A DNA stretch of 64,000 nucleotides from Sphingomonas sp. IC081 (GTDB lineage Bacteria > Pseudomonadota > Alphaproteobacteria > Sphingomonadales > Sphingomonadaceae): NCBI RefSeq assembly GCF_006874585.1, contig NZ_CP029761.1, positions 3,173,001-3,237,000 on the forward strand, written 5' to 3'. The notes beneath the pieces were generated by a model. It was not told the origin of the DNA, ran no database searches, and was given only the letters and a program-made list of their open reading frames with translations. Of this stretch, positions 25,005-34,314 are shown in pieces (within the stretch, counting starts at the first letter, position 1; each line of letters starts with the position of its first letter). The translations under genes and the position numbers were made by a program.

Positions 25005-27755
25005 ATGAGCGTGATCCGCATCCCTTCGCCCCGTTCCGTGATCGACCGCCGCGCGCTGGTCGAGGCCATCGAAGCCGTTGTCGCCAGCGAAAGCGCCGCC
25101 AAGGGCCGCAGGCAGATCGTCGAACTGCTGCGCACCGCACTGGAGGATGGCCGGGCCGAGATCGCCCGCCGCCTCGTCGCCAAGCCTTCGGCCGGGCACG
25201 AAGTGGCCGAGGCGCAGGCCTATCTGGTCGACCAGCTGCTGCGCATCATCCACGATCACGTCTCCACCCATGTCTATCCGGCGATGAACCGTTCCACCGG
25301 CGAGCGCCTGACGATCATCGCCGTGGGCGGTTACGGGCGCGGCGAGATGGCGCCGCATTCGGACGTCGATCTCGCCTTTGTCACCCCGATCAAGCAGACC
25401 GCCTGGTGCGAGCAGATCATCGAGGCGATGCTCTATTTCCTGTGGGATCTCGGGCTCAAGATCGGCCACTCCAGCCGCTCGGTGGACGACATGGTGCGCA
25501 TGAGCCGCTCGGACCTGACGATCCGCACCGCCATGCTCGAAGGCCGCTACGTCTGGGGCGACCAGCATCTCTACGAGGAAGTGCGCGCGCGCTTCTGGCG
25601 CGATGTCGTTGCCGGGACCGAGCGGCAGTTCGTGGTCGAGAAACTGGCCGAGCGCGAGGAACGCCACAAGCGCATGGGCGACAGCCGCTATGTCGTCGAG
25701 CCCAACGTCAAGGAAGGCAAGGGCGGCCTGCGCGACCTGCACACGCTCTACTGGATCGGCAAGTACATCCACAAGGTGCGCGATCCCAGCGAACTCGTCG
25801 ATGTCGGCCTGCTCACCCACAAGGAATACCGCGCGTTCCGCCGCGCCGAGAACTTCTTCTGGGCGGTGCGCTGCCACCTCCACACCATCACCCGCCGCGC
25901 CGAGGACCGGCTGACCTTCGACCTCCAGCGCGAAGTGGCGATGCGGATGAACTACGCCGATCGCCCCGGCAAAAGCGCGGTCGAGCGCTTCATGCAGATG
26001 TTTTTCCTGCAGGCGAAGGTGGTCGGCACCCTGACCGGCGTGTTCCTGGCCCAGCTCGACGAGCAGATCGCGAAGAAGCAGCCGCGCGGGCTGCTGGCGG
26101 GTTTCCGGGCCCGGCCGCGCATGGTCAAGGGATACAAGGTATTCGGCGGCCGCATCATGGCCCCGGCCGACACCTGGTTCGAGGCCGATCCGGTGCGCCT
26201 GATCGAGATCTTCGTGCTGGCCGACCGCGAGGGGCTCGAAATCCATCCCGAGACCATGCGCCTCGTCTCGCGCGATGCCGCCCTGATCAAGGATGAAGTC
26301 CGCCGCGACCCGCGCGCCAATGCGCTGTTCATGGAGCTGCTCACCAGCCGCAACAATCCCGAAACGGCGCTGCGTTCCTTCAACGAGGCGGGCGTGTTCG
26401 GCCGCTTCGTCACCGAATTCGGCCGCGTCAACGCGCAGATGCAGTTCGACATGTACCACCACTACACGGTGGACGAACACACGATCCGCGCCATCGGCCT
26501 GCTCTCGCGCATCGAGAAGGGCGAGCTCAAGCAGGACCATCCGCTCAGCCACGAGATCATCCACAAGGTCCGCTCGCGCCGCGCGCTCTATGCCGCGGTG
26601 CTGCTGCACGACATCGCCAAGGGCCGCGGCGGCGACCATTCCGAACTCGGCGCCGAGATCGCGCTCAAGCTGTGCCCGCGCTTCGGGCTGGACGAGGAGG
26701 AGACGGAACTTGTCTCCTGGCTGGTGCTGCGCCACCTGCTGATCTCCGCCACCGCGTTCAAGCGCGACTTGTCGGACGCCAAGACGATCAGCGACTTCGT
26801 CGCCGTGGTGCAGTCGGTGGACCGGTTGCGCCAGCTGACGGTCCTCACCATCGTCGACATCCGCGCGGTCGGTCCGGGCACCTGGAACTCGTGGAAGCGC
26901 CAGCTCATCACCGAGCTGTACGGCGCCGCCGAGGAACGCCTGCGCCTCGGCCACGTGGAATTCGGGCGCGAGAAGCGCGTCGCGGCGAAGAAGGCAATGG
27001 TGATCGCCCGCGACCCCGCCAACCAGGCACTGATCGAGGAGCTCGGCCCGCAGTTCGCCGATGCCTACTGGATCGCCGAGCCGGACGATGTGATCGCCCG
27101 CAACCTCGCCCAGTTCAGCGCCTCGCGCAACGAGCCGCTGTCGATCCTCAGTGAATACTATCCGGCGCGCGGGGCGACGCTGGTGACGGTGATCGCCTCC
27201 GACCACCCCGGCCTGTTCTACCGCATCGCCGGGGGCATCCATCTGGCCGGCGGCAACATCATCGACGCCCGCATCCACACGACGCGTACCGGCCGCGCGG
27301 TCGACAACTTCCTGATCCAGGACCCGCTGGGCCGCCCGTTCAGCGAGGATACCCAGCTCGCCCGCCTCAGCGCCTCGATCGAGAATGCCCTGGCCAACCG
27401 CATCAAGATCCTGCCCCAGCTGGTCGCCAAGCCCGATGCCCGGCCGCGCGCCGATGCCTTCGACGTGCGCCCGCGCGTGCTGGTGGACAACAAGGCCTCG
27501 AACCGGCTCACCGTGGTGGAAGTCAACGCCCGCGACCGCCCGGCGCTGCTCAACCGGCTGGCCCACGCCCTGTTCGAGAGCAAGCTGATGGTCCATTCCG
27601 CGCATATCGACACCTACGGCGAGCGCGCGGCGGACACGTTCTACGTCACCGACCTCTTGGGCGAGAAGCTGACCTCGACGAGCCGCATCAAGGCGCTGGA
27701 ACGGCGCCTGCTGGAAGCGGCGAGCGAAGGTAACCTGACCGAGGTCGCCGCCTGA
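25005..27755 (+). CDS. glnD: bifunctional [protein-PII] uridylyltransferase/uridylyl-removing enzyme
   Basis: GlnD senses glutamine and attaches or removes UMP on PII proteins, controlling nitrogen metabolism. The 916-residue product has the nucleotidyltransferase motif GGYGRGEMAPHSDVDL at residues 108-123 (Asp120, Asp122), a PII-UTase helical domain, an HD phosphohydrolase domain (VLLHDIAKGRGGDHSELG at about residue 530) and two C-terminal ACT domains starting near TLVTVIASDHPGLFYRIAGG and RLTVVEVNARDRPALLNRLA. Domain order and length match the family. Confidence 0.97.
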   Translation: MSVIRIPSPRSVIDRRALVEAIEAVVASESAAKGRRQIVELLRTALEDGRAEIARRLVAKPSAGHEVAEAQAYLVDQLLRIIHDHVSTHVYPAMNRSTGERLTIIAVGGYGRGEMAPHSDVDLAFVTPIKQTAWCEQIIEAMLYFLWDLGLKIGHSSRSVDDMVRMSRSDLTIRTAMLEGRYVWGDQHLYEEVRARFWRDVVAGTERQFVVEKLAEREERHKRMGDSRYVVEPNVKEGKGGLRDLHTLYWIGKYIHKVRDPSELVDVGLLTHKEYRAFRRAENFFWAVRCHLHTITRRAEDRLTFDLQREVAMRMNYADRPGKSAVERFMQMFFLQAKVVGTLTGVFLAQLDEQIAKKQPRGLLAGFRARPRMVKGYKVFGGRIMAPADTWFEADPVRLIEIFVLADREGLEIHPETMRLVSRDAALIKDEVRRDPRANALFMELLTSRNNPETALRSFNEAGVFGRFVTEFGRVNAQMQFDMYHHYTVDEHTIRAIGLLSRIEKGELKQDHPLSHEIIHKVRSRRALYAAVLLHDIAKGRGGDHSELGAEIALKLCPRFGLDEEETELVSWLVLRHLLISATAFKRDLSDAKTISDFVAVVQSVDRLRQLTVLTIVDIRAVGPGTWNSWKRQLITELYGAAEERLRLGHVEFGREKRVAAKKAMVIARDPANQALIEELGPQFADAYWIAEPDDVIARNLAQFSASRNEPLSILSEYYPARGATLVTVIASDHPGLFYRIAGGIHLAGGNIIDARIHTTRTGRAVDNFLIQDPLGRPFSEDTQLARLSASIENALANRIKILPQLVAKPDARPRADAFDVRPRVLVDNKASNRLTVVEVNARDRPALLNRLAHALFESKLMVHSAHIDTYGERAADTFYVTDLLGEKLTSTSRIKALERRLLEAASEGNLTEVAA

Positions 27756-27851
27756 CTTCGCTATAAAATTCATGCTTGAAAGGAACCGCGCGCGGGCCCA
27801 CTTGTTGCCCACTTATTGCATCGCAACATCCCCATGCGCAGGACCCTGCCC

Positions 27852-29060
27852 ATGAATGCCAGCAAGACCACCGCTTCCTTTGACGATCTGGGTGATCACC
27901 AGTCGGTCCTCGTCTTGCAGGGAGGCGGGGCGCTGGGGGCCTATCAGGCCGGTGTCTACGAAGCCCTGAGCGAAGCCGGTCACACACCGGACTGGGTGGC
28001 GGGCATCTCCATCGGCGCCATCAATGCCGCGATCATCGCGGGTAATGCGCCGGAAGACCGCGTCGGGCGGCTGCGCGATTTCTGGCAGGGCGTCAGCCGG
28101 GAACTGCTCTACAAACTGGACGTCGGCAACGGCTTTGCCCGCCGCGCCTTCAACGAGACGTCCTCCGCCTGGGCCTCCACTTTCGGCATTCCCGGTTTCT
28201 TTACCCCGCGCATTCCGACGCCCCTGCCCGAATGGCCCAGCGATATCGGCCGCCTGAGCTTCTACGACACCACGCCGCTGCGCCAGACCCTGCTCGATCT
28301 GGTCGATTTCGGCCGCATCAACCACGGCGAAACCCGCTTTGCGGTCGGCGCCGTCCACATGATGACCGGCAACTTCATCTACTTCGACAACCAGAGCGAG
28401 CGCCAGATCGGCCCCGAACACGTGATGGCCAGCGGCGCCCTTCCCCCCGGTTTCCCGCCGGTGGAGATCGACGGCGAATGGTACTGGGACGGCGGCCTCG
28501 TCTCCAACACCCCGCTGCAATACGTGCTCGACAACCGCAGCCCCTGCGAGATGACGGTGTACCAGGTCGACCTGTTCCCCTCGCGCGGGGTCATGCCCAA
28601 GACGATGGCCGACATCGCCCAGCGCGAGAAGGACATCCGCTTTTCCAGCCGCACGCGCATGAACACGGACCTGTCCAAGCAGCTCCAGAAGATGCGCGCC
28701 GCCGCCCAGCGCCTCTACCGCAAGCTGCCCGAAGAGCTGCGGGACGATCCCGACCTTGCCCACCTGCTCGGCTGCCGCCCGGCAGGGGCGGTCGCGGTCA
28801 TGCACCTGATCAACCGCCCGCGCGGTTATGAAACCATGTCGAAAGACTACGAATTTTCACGAATGACGGTTACCGAGCACTGGGAGGCAGGCAAGGCCGA
28901 CGCGCTCTGGTCGCTGGGCAAGCCGGACTGGACCGGGCGCCACCTGAAGCCCGACGAGATCATGACGTTCGACCTGGCGGCCGACCGCCCTGTCAACGGA
29001 CACGGAACAAGAATGCCGAGGGTGCGGCCCGAGGGCACACAAGGAGAAGAGGTCACATGA
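27852..29060 (+). CDS. patatin-like phospholipase (with DUF3734-type C-terminus)
   Basis: A 402-residue patatin-family acyl hydrolase. The oxyanion-hole glycines are [12 protein letters not shown] (24-29), the nucleophile is Ser53 in GISIGAIN, and the dyad aspartate is Asp213 in YWDGGLVSN. The C-terminal 130 residues look like the DUF3734 extension often joined to this domain. The start is taken at ATG 27852 ([10 protein letters not shown]); an earlier ATG at 27834 is possible. The stop overlaps the next start by 4 bp (ATGA). Pairing with 3-hydroxybutyrate dehydrogenase suggests lipid or polyhydroxybutyrate turnover. Confidence 0.92.
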   Translation: MNASKTTASFDDLGDHQSVLVLQGGGALGAYQAGVYEALSEAGHTPDWVAGISIGAINAAIIAGNAPEDRVGRLRDFWQGVSRELLYKLDVGNGFARRAFNETSSAWASTFGIPGFFTPRIPTPLPEWPSDIGRLSFYDTTPLRQTLLDLVDFGRINHGETRFAVGAVHMMTGNFIYFDNQSERQIGPEHVMASGALPPGFPPVEIDGEWYWDGGLVSNTPLQYVLDNRSPCEMTVYQVDLFPSRGVMPKTMADIAQREKDIRFSSRTRMNTDLSKQLQKMRAAAQRLYRKLPEELRDDPDLAHLLGCRPAGAVAVMHLINRPRGYETMSKDYEFSRMTVTEHWEAGKADALWSLGKPDWTGRHLKPDEIMTFDLAADRPVNGHGTRMPRVRPEGTQGEEVT

Positions 29061-29839
29061 AGCTGAAGGACAAGTCCTGCATCGTCACCGGCGCCGCCAG
29101 CGGCATCGGCAACGCGATCGCCCACAAGTACGCATCGGCAGGCGGCAAAGTGGCGATCGCCGACCTCAATCTGGACGCCGCGCAGAAGGCCGCCGACGAT
29201 ATCAAGGCCAGGTACGGCACCGAGGCCTTGGCCGTCGCCATGGACGTGACCAGCGAGGAGCAGGTGAACGCGGGTGTCGCCAAGGTGGTCGAGGCCTGGG
29301 GCACGGTGGACGTGCTGGTCTCCAACGCCGGAATCCAGATCGTCAACCCGGTGGAGCAGTTCGCCTTTTCCGACTGGAAAAAGATGCTGGCGATCCACCT
29401 CGACGGCGCCTTCCTCACCTCCAAGGCGGTGCTGCCGCACATGTATGCGCAGAAGTCTGGATCGATCATCTTCATGGGATCGGTCCACTCGAAGGAAGCC
29501 AGCCCGCTGAAATCCGCCTATGTCACCGCCAAGCACGGGCTGCTCGGCCTCAGCCGCGTGATCGCCAAGGAAGGCGGCAAGAAGGGCGTGCGTACCAACG
29601 TGATCTGCCCCGGCTTCGTGCGTACCCCGCTGGTGGACAAGCAGATCCCCGAACAGGCCAAGGAACTGGGCATTTCCGAAGCGGAAGTGGTGAGCCGGGT
29701 GATGCTCGGCCAGACCGTGGACGGCGAGTTCACCACCGTCGACGACATCGCCGAAGTGGCGCTGTTCTTTGCAGGCTTCGAGACCAATGCGCTGACGGGG
29801 CAGTCGCTGATCGCCTCGCACGGCTGGTTCATGGAGTAG
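29057..29839 (+). CDS. 3-hydroxybutyrate dehydrogenase
   Basis: A 260-residue short-chain dehydrogenase that oxidises (R)-3-hydroxybutyrate to acetoacetate with NAD+. The cofactor loop is TGAASGIG (residues 11-18), NAGIQ follows the central sheet, and the catalytic residues are Ser142, Tyr155 and Lys159 ([15 protein letters not shown]). [20 protein letters not shown] and the C-terminal [13 protein letters not shown] are typical of the bdhA/hbdH group. It is translationally coupled to the patatin gene, as in many PHB-using alphaproteobacteria. Confidence 0.92.
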   Translation: MKLKDKSCIVTGAASGIGNAIAHKYASAGGKVAIADLNLDAAQKAADDIKARYGTEALAVAMDVTSEEQVNAGVAKVVEAWGTVDVLVSNAGIQIVNPVEQFAFSDWKKMLAIHLDGAFLTSKAVLPHMYAQKSGSIIFMGSVHSKEASPLKSAYVTAKHGLLGLSRVIAKEGGKKGVRTNVICPGFVRTPLVDKQIPEQAKELGISEAEVVSRVMLGQTVDGEFTTVDDIAEVALFFAGFETNALTGQSLIASHGWFME

Positions 29840-29883
29840 GCGGGCCCGCGAGGCTCGAATCCACGGCTTTCAAAAAACCACTC

Positions 29884-29976
29884 CGTCGCCCCCGCGAAGG
29901 CGGGGGTCCCGCTTTCTTTCCGCGACCTTTCGTATGCCGCAAGAACAGCGGGATCCCCGCCTTCGCGGGGATGACG
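29884..29976. repeat. REPIN-like paired palindromic repeat, copy 3
   Basis: The left unit CGTCGCCCCCGCGAAGGCGG and right unit CCGCCTTCGCGGGGATGACG are inverted to each other around a 40-bp middle. It matches the copy at 7817 in both halves, including which half carries the GC-rich and which the AT-containing variant. It lies between the convergent 3-hydroxybutyrate dehydrogenase and gltX genes. Confidence 0.9.
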
Positions 29977-29998
29977 GGGTGGTTTATGTCGGGTTGGA

Positions 29999-31330
29999 TC
30001 AAGCCACCGAACGCAGCCGCACCAAAGCCGCATCCCGGCCGATCAGCGGCAACAAGGCGCCCATATCCGGCCCATGCTCCATCGCTGTCAGCGCCAGACG
30101 CAGCGGCAGGAACAGCGCCTTGCCCTTGCGGCCGGTCATGTCCTTGAGCGCGCCGGTCAGCGCCTTCCAGATGGCCTGATCCCATTCGAGCCCGGCCAGC
30201 ACATCGGCCGCCTGCGCAAGATAGGCCCGGTCTTCCTCGCCAAGGTCGGGCACCGCGACCGGCCCGGTCACGACGCTCCACCAGTCCGCCGCCTCGTGCA
30301 CATGCGCAAGGTTGGGGCGCACCGCTTCCCAGCCCGCCGCGTCCATGCCCTCAGGCAGACGCGCCGCAACGGCCTCGAATGGCAGGGCGTGCACGACAGC
30401 GGCATTGACGCGCTCCAGTTCCGCCTCGTCGAAACGGGCGGGCGCGCGGCCGAAGCGGGCAAGATCGAAGGCCGATGCCAGCGCCTGTGCATCAAGCGAC
30501 GGATCGACCGGATCGCTGGTGCCGAGGCGCCCGAGCAGCGCGACGACCGCCTGCGGCTCGATGCCCTGCTCGCGGAAATGGGCAACGCCCAGCGAACCAA
30601 GGCGCTTGGAGAGCTTGCCCTCGCTGCCGACCAGCAGCGCTTCGTGCGCGAAGGCGGGCACCGGCGCGCCGAGCGCGGTGAACATCTGCACCTGCGCGGC
30701 GGTGTTGGACACATGGTCCTCACCGCGCAGGATCTGCGTCACGCCCATGTCCACATCGTCGATGGCCGAGGGCAGCATGTAGAGCCACGAACCATCGGCG
30801 CGGCGGATCACCGGATCGCTGATCTGCGCGGGATCGAACTTCTGCGTGCCGCGGATGCCGTCCTCCCAGACGATCGGCTCCGCGTGGTCGAGCAGGAAAC
30901 GCCAGTGCGGCAGGTCGCCGGCGGCGATCTTCGCGGCCTTTTCGTCCTCGCTCAGCGTCAGCGCGCCGCGATCGTAGATCGGCGGCAGCCCGCGCCCGAG
31001 CAGGACCTTGCGCTTCAGTTCCAGTTCCTGCGGCGTCTCCCAGCAGGGGTAGACGCGGCCCGCAGCCTTCAGCCGCTCGAACTCACGCTCGTAGAGGGCG
31101 AAACGGGCCGACTGGCGCTCCTCGCCCACCCACGCGATGCCGAGCCAGGCAAGGTCGGCGCGGATGCCGTCCACATATTCCTCTTTCGAGCGCGCCGCGT
31201 CGGTATCGTCGATGCGCAGCAGGAACTTGCCCCCTACCTGTTGGGCCAGCAGCCAGTTGTGCAGCGCCGTGCGGATATTGCCGACGTGAAGGTGCCCGGT
31301 GGGCGAGGGAGCGAAGCGCGTAACGGTCAT
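29999..31330 (-). CDS. gltX: glutamate--tRNA ligase
   Basis: A class I aminoacyl-tRNA synthetase of 443 residues that charges tRNA-Glu. The HIGH-type motif is HLHVGN at 13-18 (FAPSPTGHLHVGNIRTALHN), and the KMSKS-type motif is KLSKR at 239-243. The protein is shorter than the usual 465-485 residues and resembles the second GluRS type that many alphaproteobacteria carry, which may prefer tRNA-Gln for the transamidation route. That assignment is inference; a second gltX elsewhere in the genome would support it. Confidence 0.94.
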   Translation of the reverse strand: MTVTRFAPSPTGHLHVGNIRTALHNWLLAQQVGGKFLLRIDDTDAARSKEEYVDGIRADLAWLGIAWVGEERQSARFALYEREFERLKAAGRVYPCWETPQELELKRKVLLGRGLPPIYDRGALTLSEDEKAAKIAAGDLPHWRFLLDHAEPIVWEDGIRGTQKFDPAQISDPVIRRADGSWLYMLPSAIDDVDMGVTQILRGEDHVSNTAAQVQMFTALGAPVPAFAHEALLVGSEGKLSKRLGSLGVAHFREQGIEPQAVVALLGRLGTSDPVDPSLDAQALASAFDLARFGRAPARFDEAELERVNAAVVHALPFEAVAARLPEGMDAAGWEAVRPNLAHVHEAADWWSVVTGPVAVPDLGEEDRAYLAQAADVLAGLEWDQAIWKALTGALKDMTGRKGKALFLPLRLALTAMEHGPDMGALLPLIGRDAALVRLRSVA

Positions 31331-31520
31331 GGCCAGCGCGATTACGGCGCGGCGCGGGCAAGGTCAATTTCCCGGCCCCCGGCAAGGCCCATGGCCGTCA
31401 GAAATGTATAACATATGCCTTGCAGGCCAGCGGCGATGCATTACCAATGCTTCCCGGTTCGCACCCTCCCGGTCGCTGGCGGTTCAGGCCATCGGCTCCC
31501 AGAAAATCAAAGGATTGTCC

Positions 31521-33086
31521 ATGCGGCTCCCCGCAAAGCTGGCTTTCGCCTCCCTTCTCTCGCTGGCGCTCGTCCAGCCCGCCTTCGCCCAGAAGAGCGA
31601 GGCCCCCGACGCCGAAAAGCAGCACGCCGCCAAGGCCGCCGAAGCGGTTGCCAATGGTTGGGCCAGCGCCCCGGTCGAGGAACAGGCCAAGACCTCCAAG
31701 GGCTCGGTCACGGTCGACGGCAAGGCGATCGCCTACACCGCCACCGCCGGCACGCTGACCATCCGTGATGCGCAGGGCAAGCCCACCGCCAGCCTGTTCT
31801 ACACCGCCTATACCGCGCCCGGTAAGCACCGCCCGCTGACCTTCTTCTACAATGGCGGCCCCGGCTCGGCGAGCCTGTGGCTGCGCATGGGCAGCTTCGG
31901 CCCCGAGCGCGTGCGCACCGCCGACCCGGTCGCCGTCGCGCCCGCGCCCTACGACGTCGGCCCCAACCCCGACAGCCTGATCGGCAGCACCGACATGGTG
32001 TTCATCGACGCGGTCGGCGCCGGTTACTCGCGCCCGCTCGGCGATGCCAAGCCCGCCGATTTCTACGGCGTCGATCAGGACGTCGATGCCTTTGCCAAGG
32101 CGATCTTCCGCTACGTCTCGAAGAATGGCCGCTGGGGCGACCCCAAGTACATCTTCGGCGAAAGCTACGGCACCACCCGCTCGGGCGCGCTGGCCTACCA
32201 GCTCGAGGATCGCGGCATGGCGCTGAACGGCGTGATCCTGCTCTCCTCGATCATGAACTACGGCGTGCGCCAGTCCGGCTACGACAACATCTACGTCGGC
32301 TACCTGCCGACTTATGCCGCCGTCGCCTGGTACCACAACCGCGTCGCCGATCGCCCCGCCACGGTCGAGGAATTCGTCGCACAGGCCCGCGAATTCGCCA
32401 ATGGCGCCTATGCCAGCGCGCTCGCCAAGGGGCAGGACATTTCGCCTGCCGAACTCGATTCGGCGGCGCAGCAGCTCAGCCGCTTCACCGGCATTTCGGT
32501 GGACTACATCAAGCAGGCGAACCTGCGCCTCGACCTCCAGCGCTTCCGCAAGGAACTGCTGCGCGGCCAGCGCGAGACGGTGGGCCGCTTCGACGGTCGC
32601 TACCTCGGCGTCGATGCCGATGCGGCGGGCGAAGGGCCGGAATTCGACGCCTCGGACACCGCAATCAGCGGCCTCTACATCGGCAGCTTCCTCGACCTGC
32701 TGGGCGGCAAGCTCGGCTACAAGACCGACCTCGACTACCGCCTCAGCGCACGCGAGGGCGGTGCCTTCAACTGGGACTGGTCGCATGACGGCCCGGGCCG
32801 CGGCTATGGCAGCCACCAGAACGTCGCCGACGTGACGGTCGACCTGTCGAGCGCGATGCGCACCAACCCGCATCTGCGCGTGCTCTCGCTCAACGGCTAC
32901 TACGACATGGCAACGCCGTTCTTCTCGACCGAGCGCGACCTCAAGCACATGATGCTGCCGGGCGAACTGCAGAAGAACCTTGAGTTCCGCTACTACCCGG
33001 CCGGTCACATGGTCTACCTGAACCCCGAGGCGCTGCACCAGATGCGCCTCGACATGCAGCGCTACTACGCGCAGGGCGCGCGCTGA
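31521..33086 (+). CDS. S10 family serine carboxypeptidase-like peptidase
   Basis: A 521-residue secreted peptidase. The signal peptide is MRLPAKLAFASLLSLALVQP with cleavage near AFA-QK. The alpha/beta-hydrolase triad is visible: Ser215 in FGESYGTTR, Asp462 in NGYYDMATPF and His496 in YPAGHMVYL, with the oxyanion block FFYNGGPGSASLWLRMG. Bacterial S10 proteins of this type are periplasmic carboxypeptidases of unknown preferred substrate. The start ATG 31521 is chosen because it begins the signal peptide; the frame stays open upstream without a signal. Confidence 0.92.
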   Translation: MRLPAKLAFASLLSLALVQPAFAQKSEAPDAEKQHAAKAAEAVANGWASAPVEEQAKTSKGSVTVDGKAIAYTATAGTLTIRDAQGKPTASLFYTAYTAPGKHRPLTFFYNGGPGSASLWLRMGSFGPERVRTADPVAVAPAPYDVGPNPDSLIGSTDMVFIDAVGAGYSRPLGDAKPADFYGVDQDVDAFAKAIFRYVSKNGRWGDPKYIFGESYGTTRSGALAYQLEDRGMALNGVILLSSIMNYGVRQSGYDNIYVGYLPTYAAVAWYHNRVADRPATVEEFVAQAREFANGAYASALAKGQDISPAELDSAAQQLSRFTGISVDYIKQANLRLDLQRFRKELLRGQRETVGRFDGRYLGVDADAAGEGPEFDASDTAISGLYIGSFLDLLGGKLGYKTDLDYRLSAREGGAFNWDWSHDGPGRGYGSHQNVADVTVDLSSAMRTNPHLRVLSLNGYYDMATPFFSTERDLKHMMLPGELQKNLEFRYYPAGHMVYLNPEALHQMRLDMQRYYAQGAR

Positions 33087-33119
33087 GCGGCGCCCGCCGC
33101 AAGAGACCGCAAGACAACG

Positions 33120-33147
33120 AAGGGGTGGCCGCAAGGCCGCCCCTTTT
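33120..33147 (+). terminator. rho-independent terminator after the S10 peptidase
   Basis: Arms AAGGGGTGGCC (33120-33130) and GGCCGCCCCTT (33135-33145, one wobble pair) with a GCAA loop are followed by TTTT. Confidence 0.85.
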
Positions 33148-33267
33148 GCCGTTTTCGGCCCGGATGCGGGCCGGATGCTTGAAGACCGCGTTTTGCGGCT
33201 GTCACCGCCGGCACGGATCGCTATATCCGAACTGACATAGCGTTATGCACAGCGCGAGGAGGGCTTC

Positions 33268-33912
33268 ATGGTGACCACGGGCAAGTTGGCGGCTTCACGG
33301 GACGGACTGGCTGCGGCCGCGCTGCTGGCGCTGGCATGGTCCGGCAGCGCGCTCGCCCAGGAAACGAACGGGATGGGGCCCGTGCCTCCCACCATCGTGC
33401 CTCCCACCATCGTGCCCACAGCCGCTGTGCCCACAGCCATCGTGCCATCACCCATCGCCTGCCCAGCCGCCCCCGCCGCCCTTCCCGCCGAACTTTCCGG
33501 CTGGAACCGGCGCGTGCCGCTGGCCGCCGGGCGCGATAGCGCCGCCGCCGCGCGGGTGAACCCCGGAGCCGCGGTCGACGCCGCGCTCAGCCCCGCGCCC
33601 GACGTGCGTTATGCCCTTCCGCCCGAAAAGGCTGGCGGATCGACCGGCTTCGGCGGCCTCTTTGCCGTTACCGTGACCACGCCCGGACACTACCGCGTGG
33701 CGCTGGGCGCGGCGGCATGGATCGACGTGATCGCGGCCAGGCCCGCGACCGGCACCCACCGGGCGCTGACTTCGATCGCCCACGCCCATGGGCCCGACTG
33801 CTCGGGCATCCGCAAGATGGTCGACTTCGCGCTCGAACCGGGGGACTACCTCGTGCAGATCGCGGCCAGCCCCGACGCCGCGCTGCCGCTGCTCGTGACC
33901 CGGCTGCCCTAA
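33268..33912 (+). CDS. secreted hypothetical protein with Val-Pro repeat linker
   Basis: A 214-residue protein I do not recognise. It has a signal-peptide-like start (about 30 residues to SGSALA-QE), then a degenerate repeat VPPTIVPPTIVPTAAVPTAI encoded by tandem DNA repeats at about 33381-33450, then a globular domain of about 140 residues rich in beta strands, with GGLFAVTVTTPGHYRVALG and a conserved-looking HAHGPDCSG. It is probably periplasmic. It converges with the HTH gene, and the two stop codons share CTAA (33909-33912). Confidence 0.7.
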   Translation: MVTTGKLAASRDGLAAAALLALAWSGSALAQETNGMGPVPPTIVPPTIVPTAAVPTAIVPSPIACPAAPAALPAELSGWNRRVPLAAGRDSAAAARVNPGAAVDAALSPAPDVRYALPPEKAGGSTGFGGLFAVTVTTPGHYRVALGAAAWIDVIAARPATGTHRALTSIAHAHGPDCSGIRKMVDFALEPGDYLVQIAASPDAALPLLVTRLP

Positions 33913-34298
33913 CCGGCCGGATCCGGCGCCCCGGGAAGCGGCGCCGCCCGCACCCCGCCGCGCAGCAGCGCGTATTCGTCCGAGGCTTCCACCTGGGCGA
34001 TTCGCGCCTGCAGTGCCCGGTACTGTGCCAGCACCGCCTGCCCGGTCTGCGAAAGCCGGGCACCGCGATCCTTGCCGCCGCCCGCCACGGTTTCCACCAG
34101 CGGCGAGCGCCAGCAGCGGTTCATCGCATCGACCAGCAGCCAGGCCCGCCGATAACTCATGCCCAACGCCCGCCCCGCCGCCGAGATCGAGCCTTGCTGC
34201 GCGATGGCGGCCAGCAGATCGGCCTTGCCCGGCCCCATGGCGATTTCCTCGCCGCAATAGATCCGCGCGCGCAGCTTGAGAGTGGGGGTGGCGGACAT
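33909..34298 (-). CDS. ModE-type winged-helix DNA-binding protein (single domain)
   Basis: A 129-residue protein equal to the N-terminal LysR-type winged helix of ModE, with GPGKADLLAAIAQQGSISAA, GRALGMSYRRAWLLVDAMNR and VETVAGGGKDRGARLSQTG. It lacks the molybdate-binding (MOP) domains of full ModE, so it probably does not sense molybdate by itself. Short ModE-like HTH proteins are common in alphaproteobacteria. It lies 16 bp downstream of nadE on the same strand and is probably co-transcribed with it. Its target is unknown. Confidence 0.88.
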   Translation of the reverse strand: MSATPTLKLRARIYCGEEIAMGPGKADLLAAIAQQGSISAAGRALGMSYRRAWLLVDAMNRCWRSPLVETVAGGGKDRGARLSQTGQAVLAQYRALQARIAQVEASDEYALLRGGVRAAPLPGAPDPAG

Positions 34299-34314
34299 TC
34301 TGATCCCTGTCGTT

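Noticed and set aside
33909..34298. Full ModE molybdate regulator
   Set aside because: Only the winged-helix domain is present; there are no MOP domains and no mod transport genes nearby.
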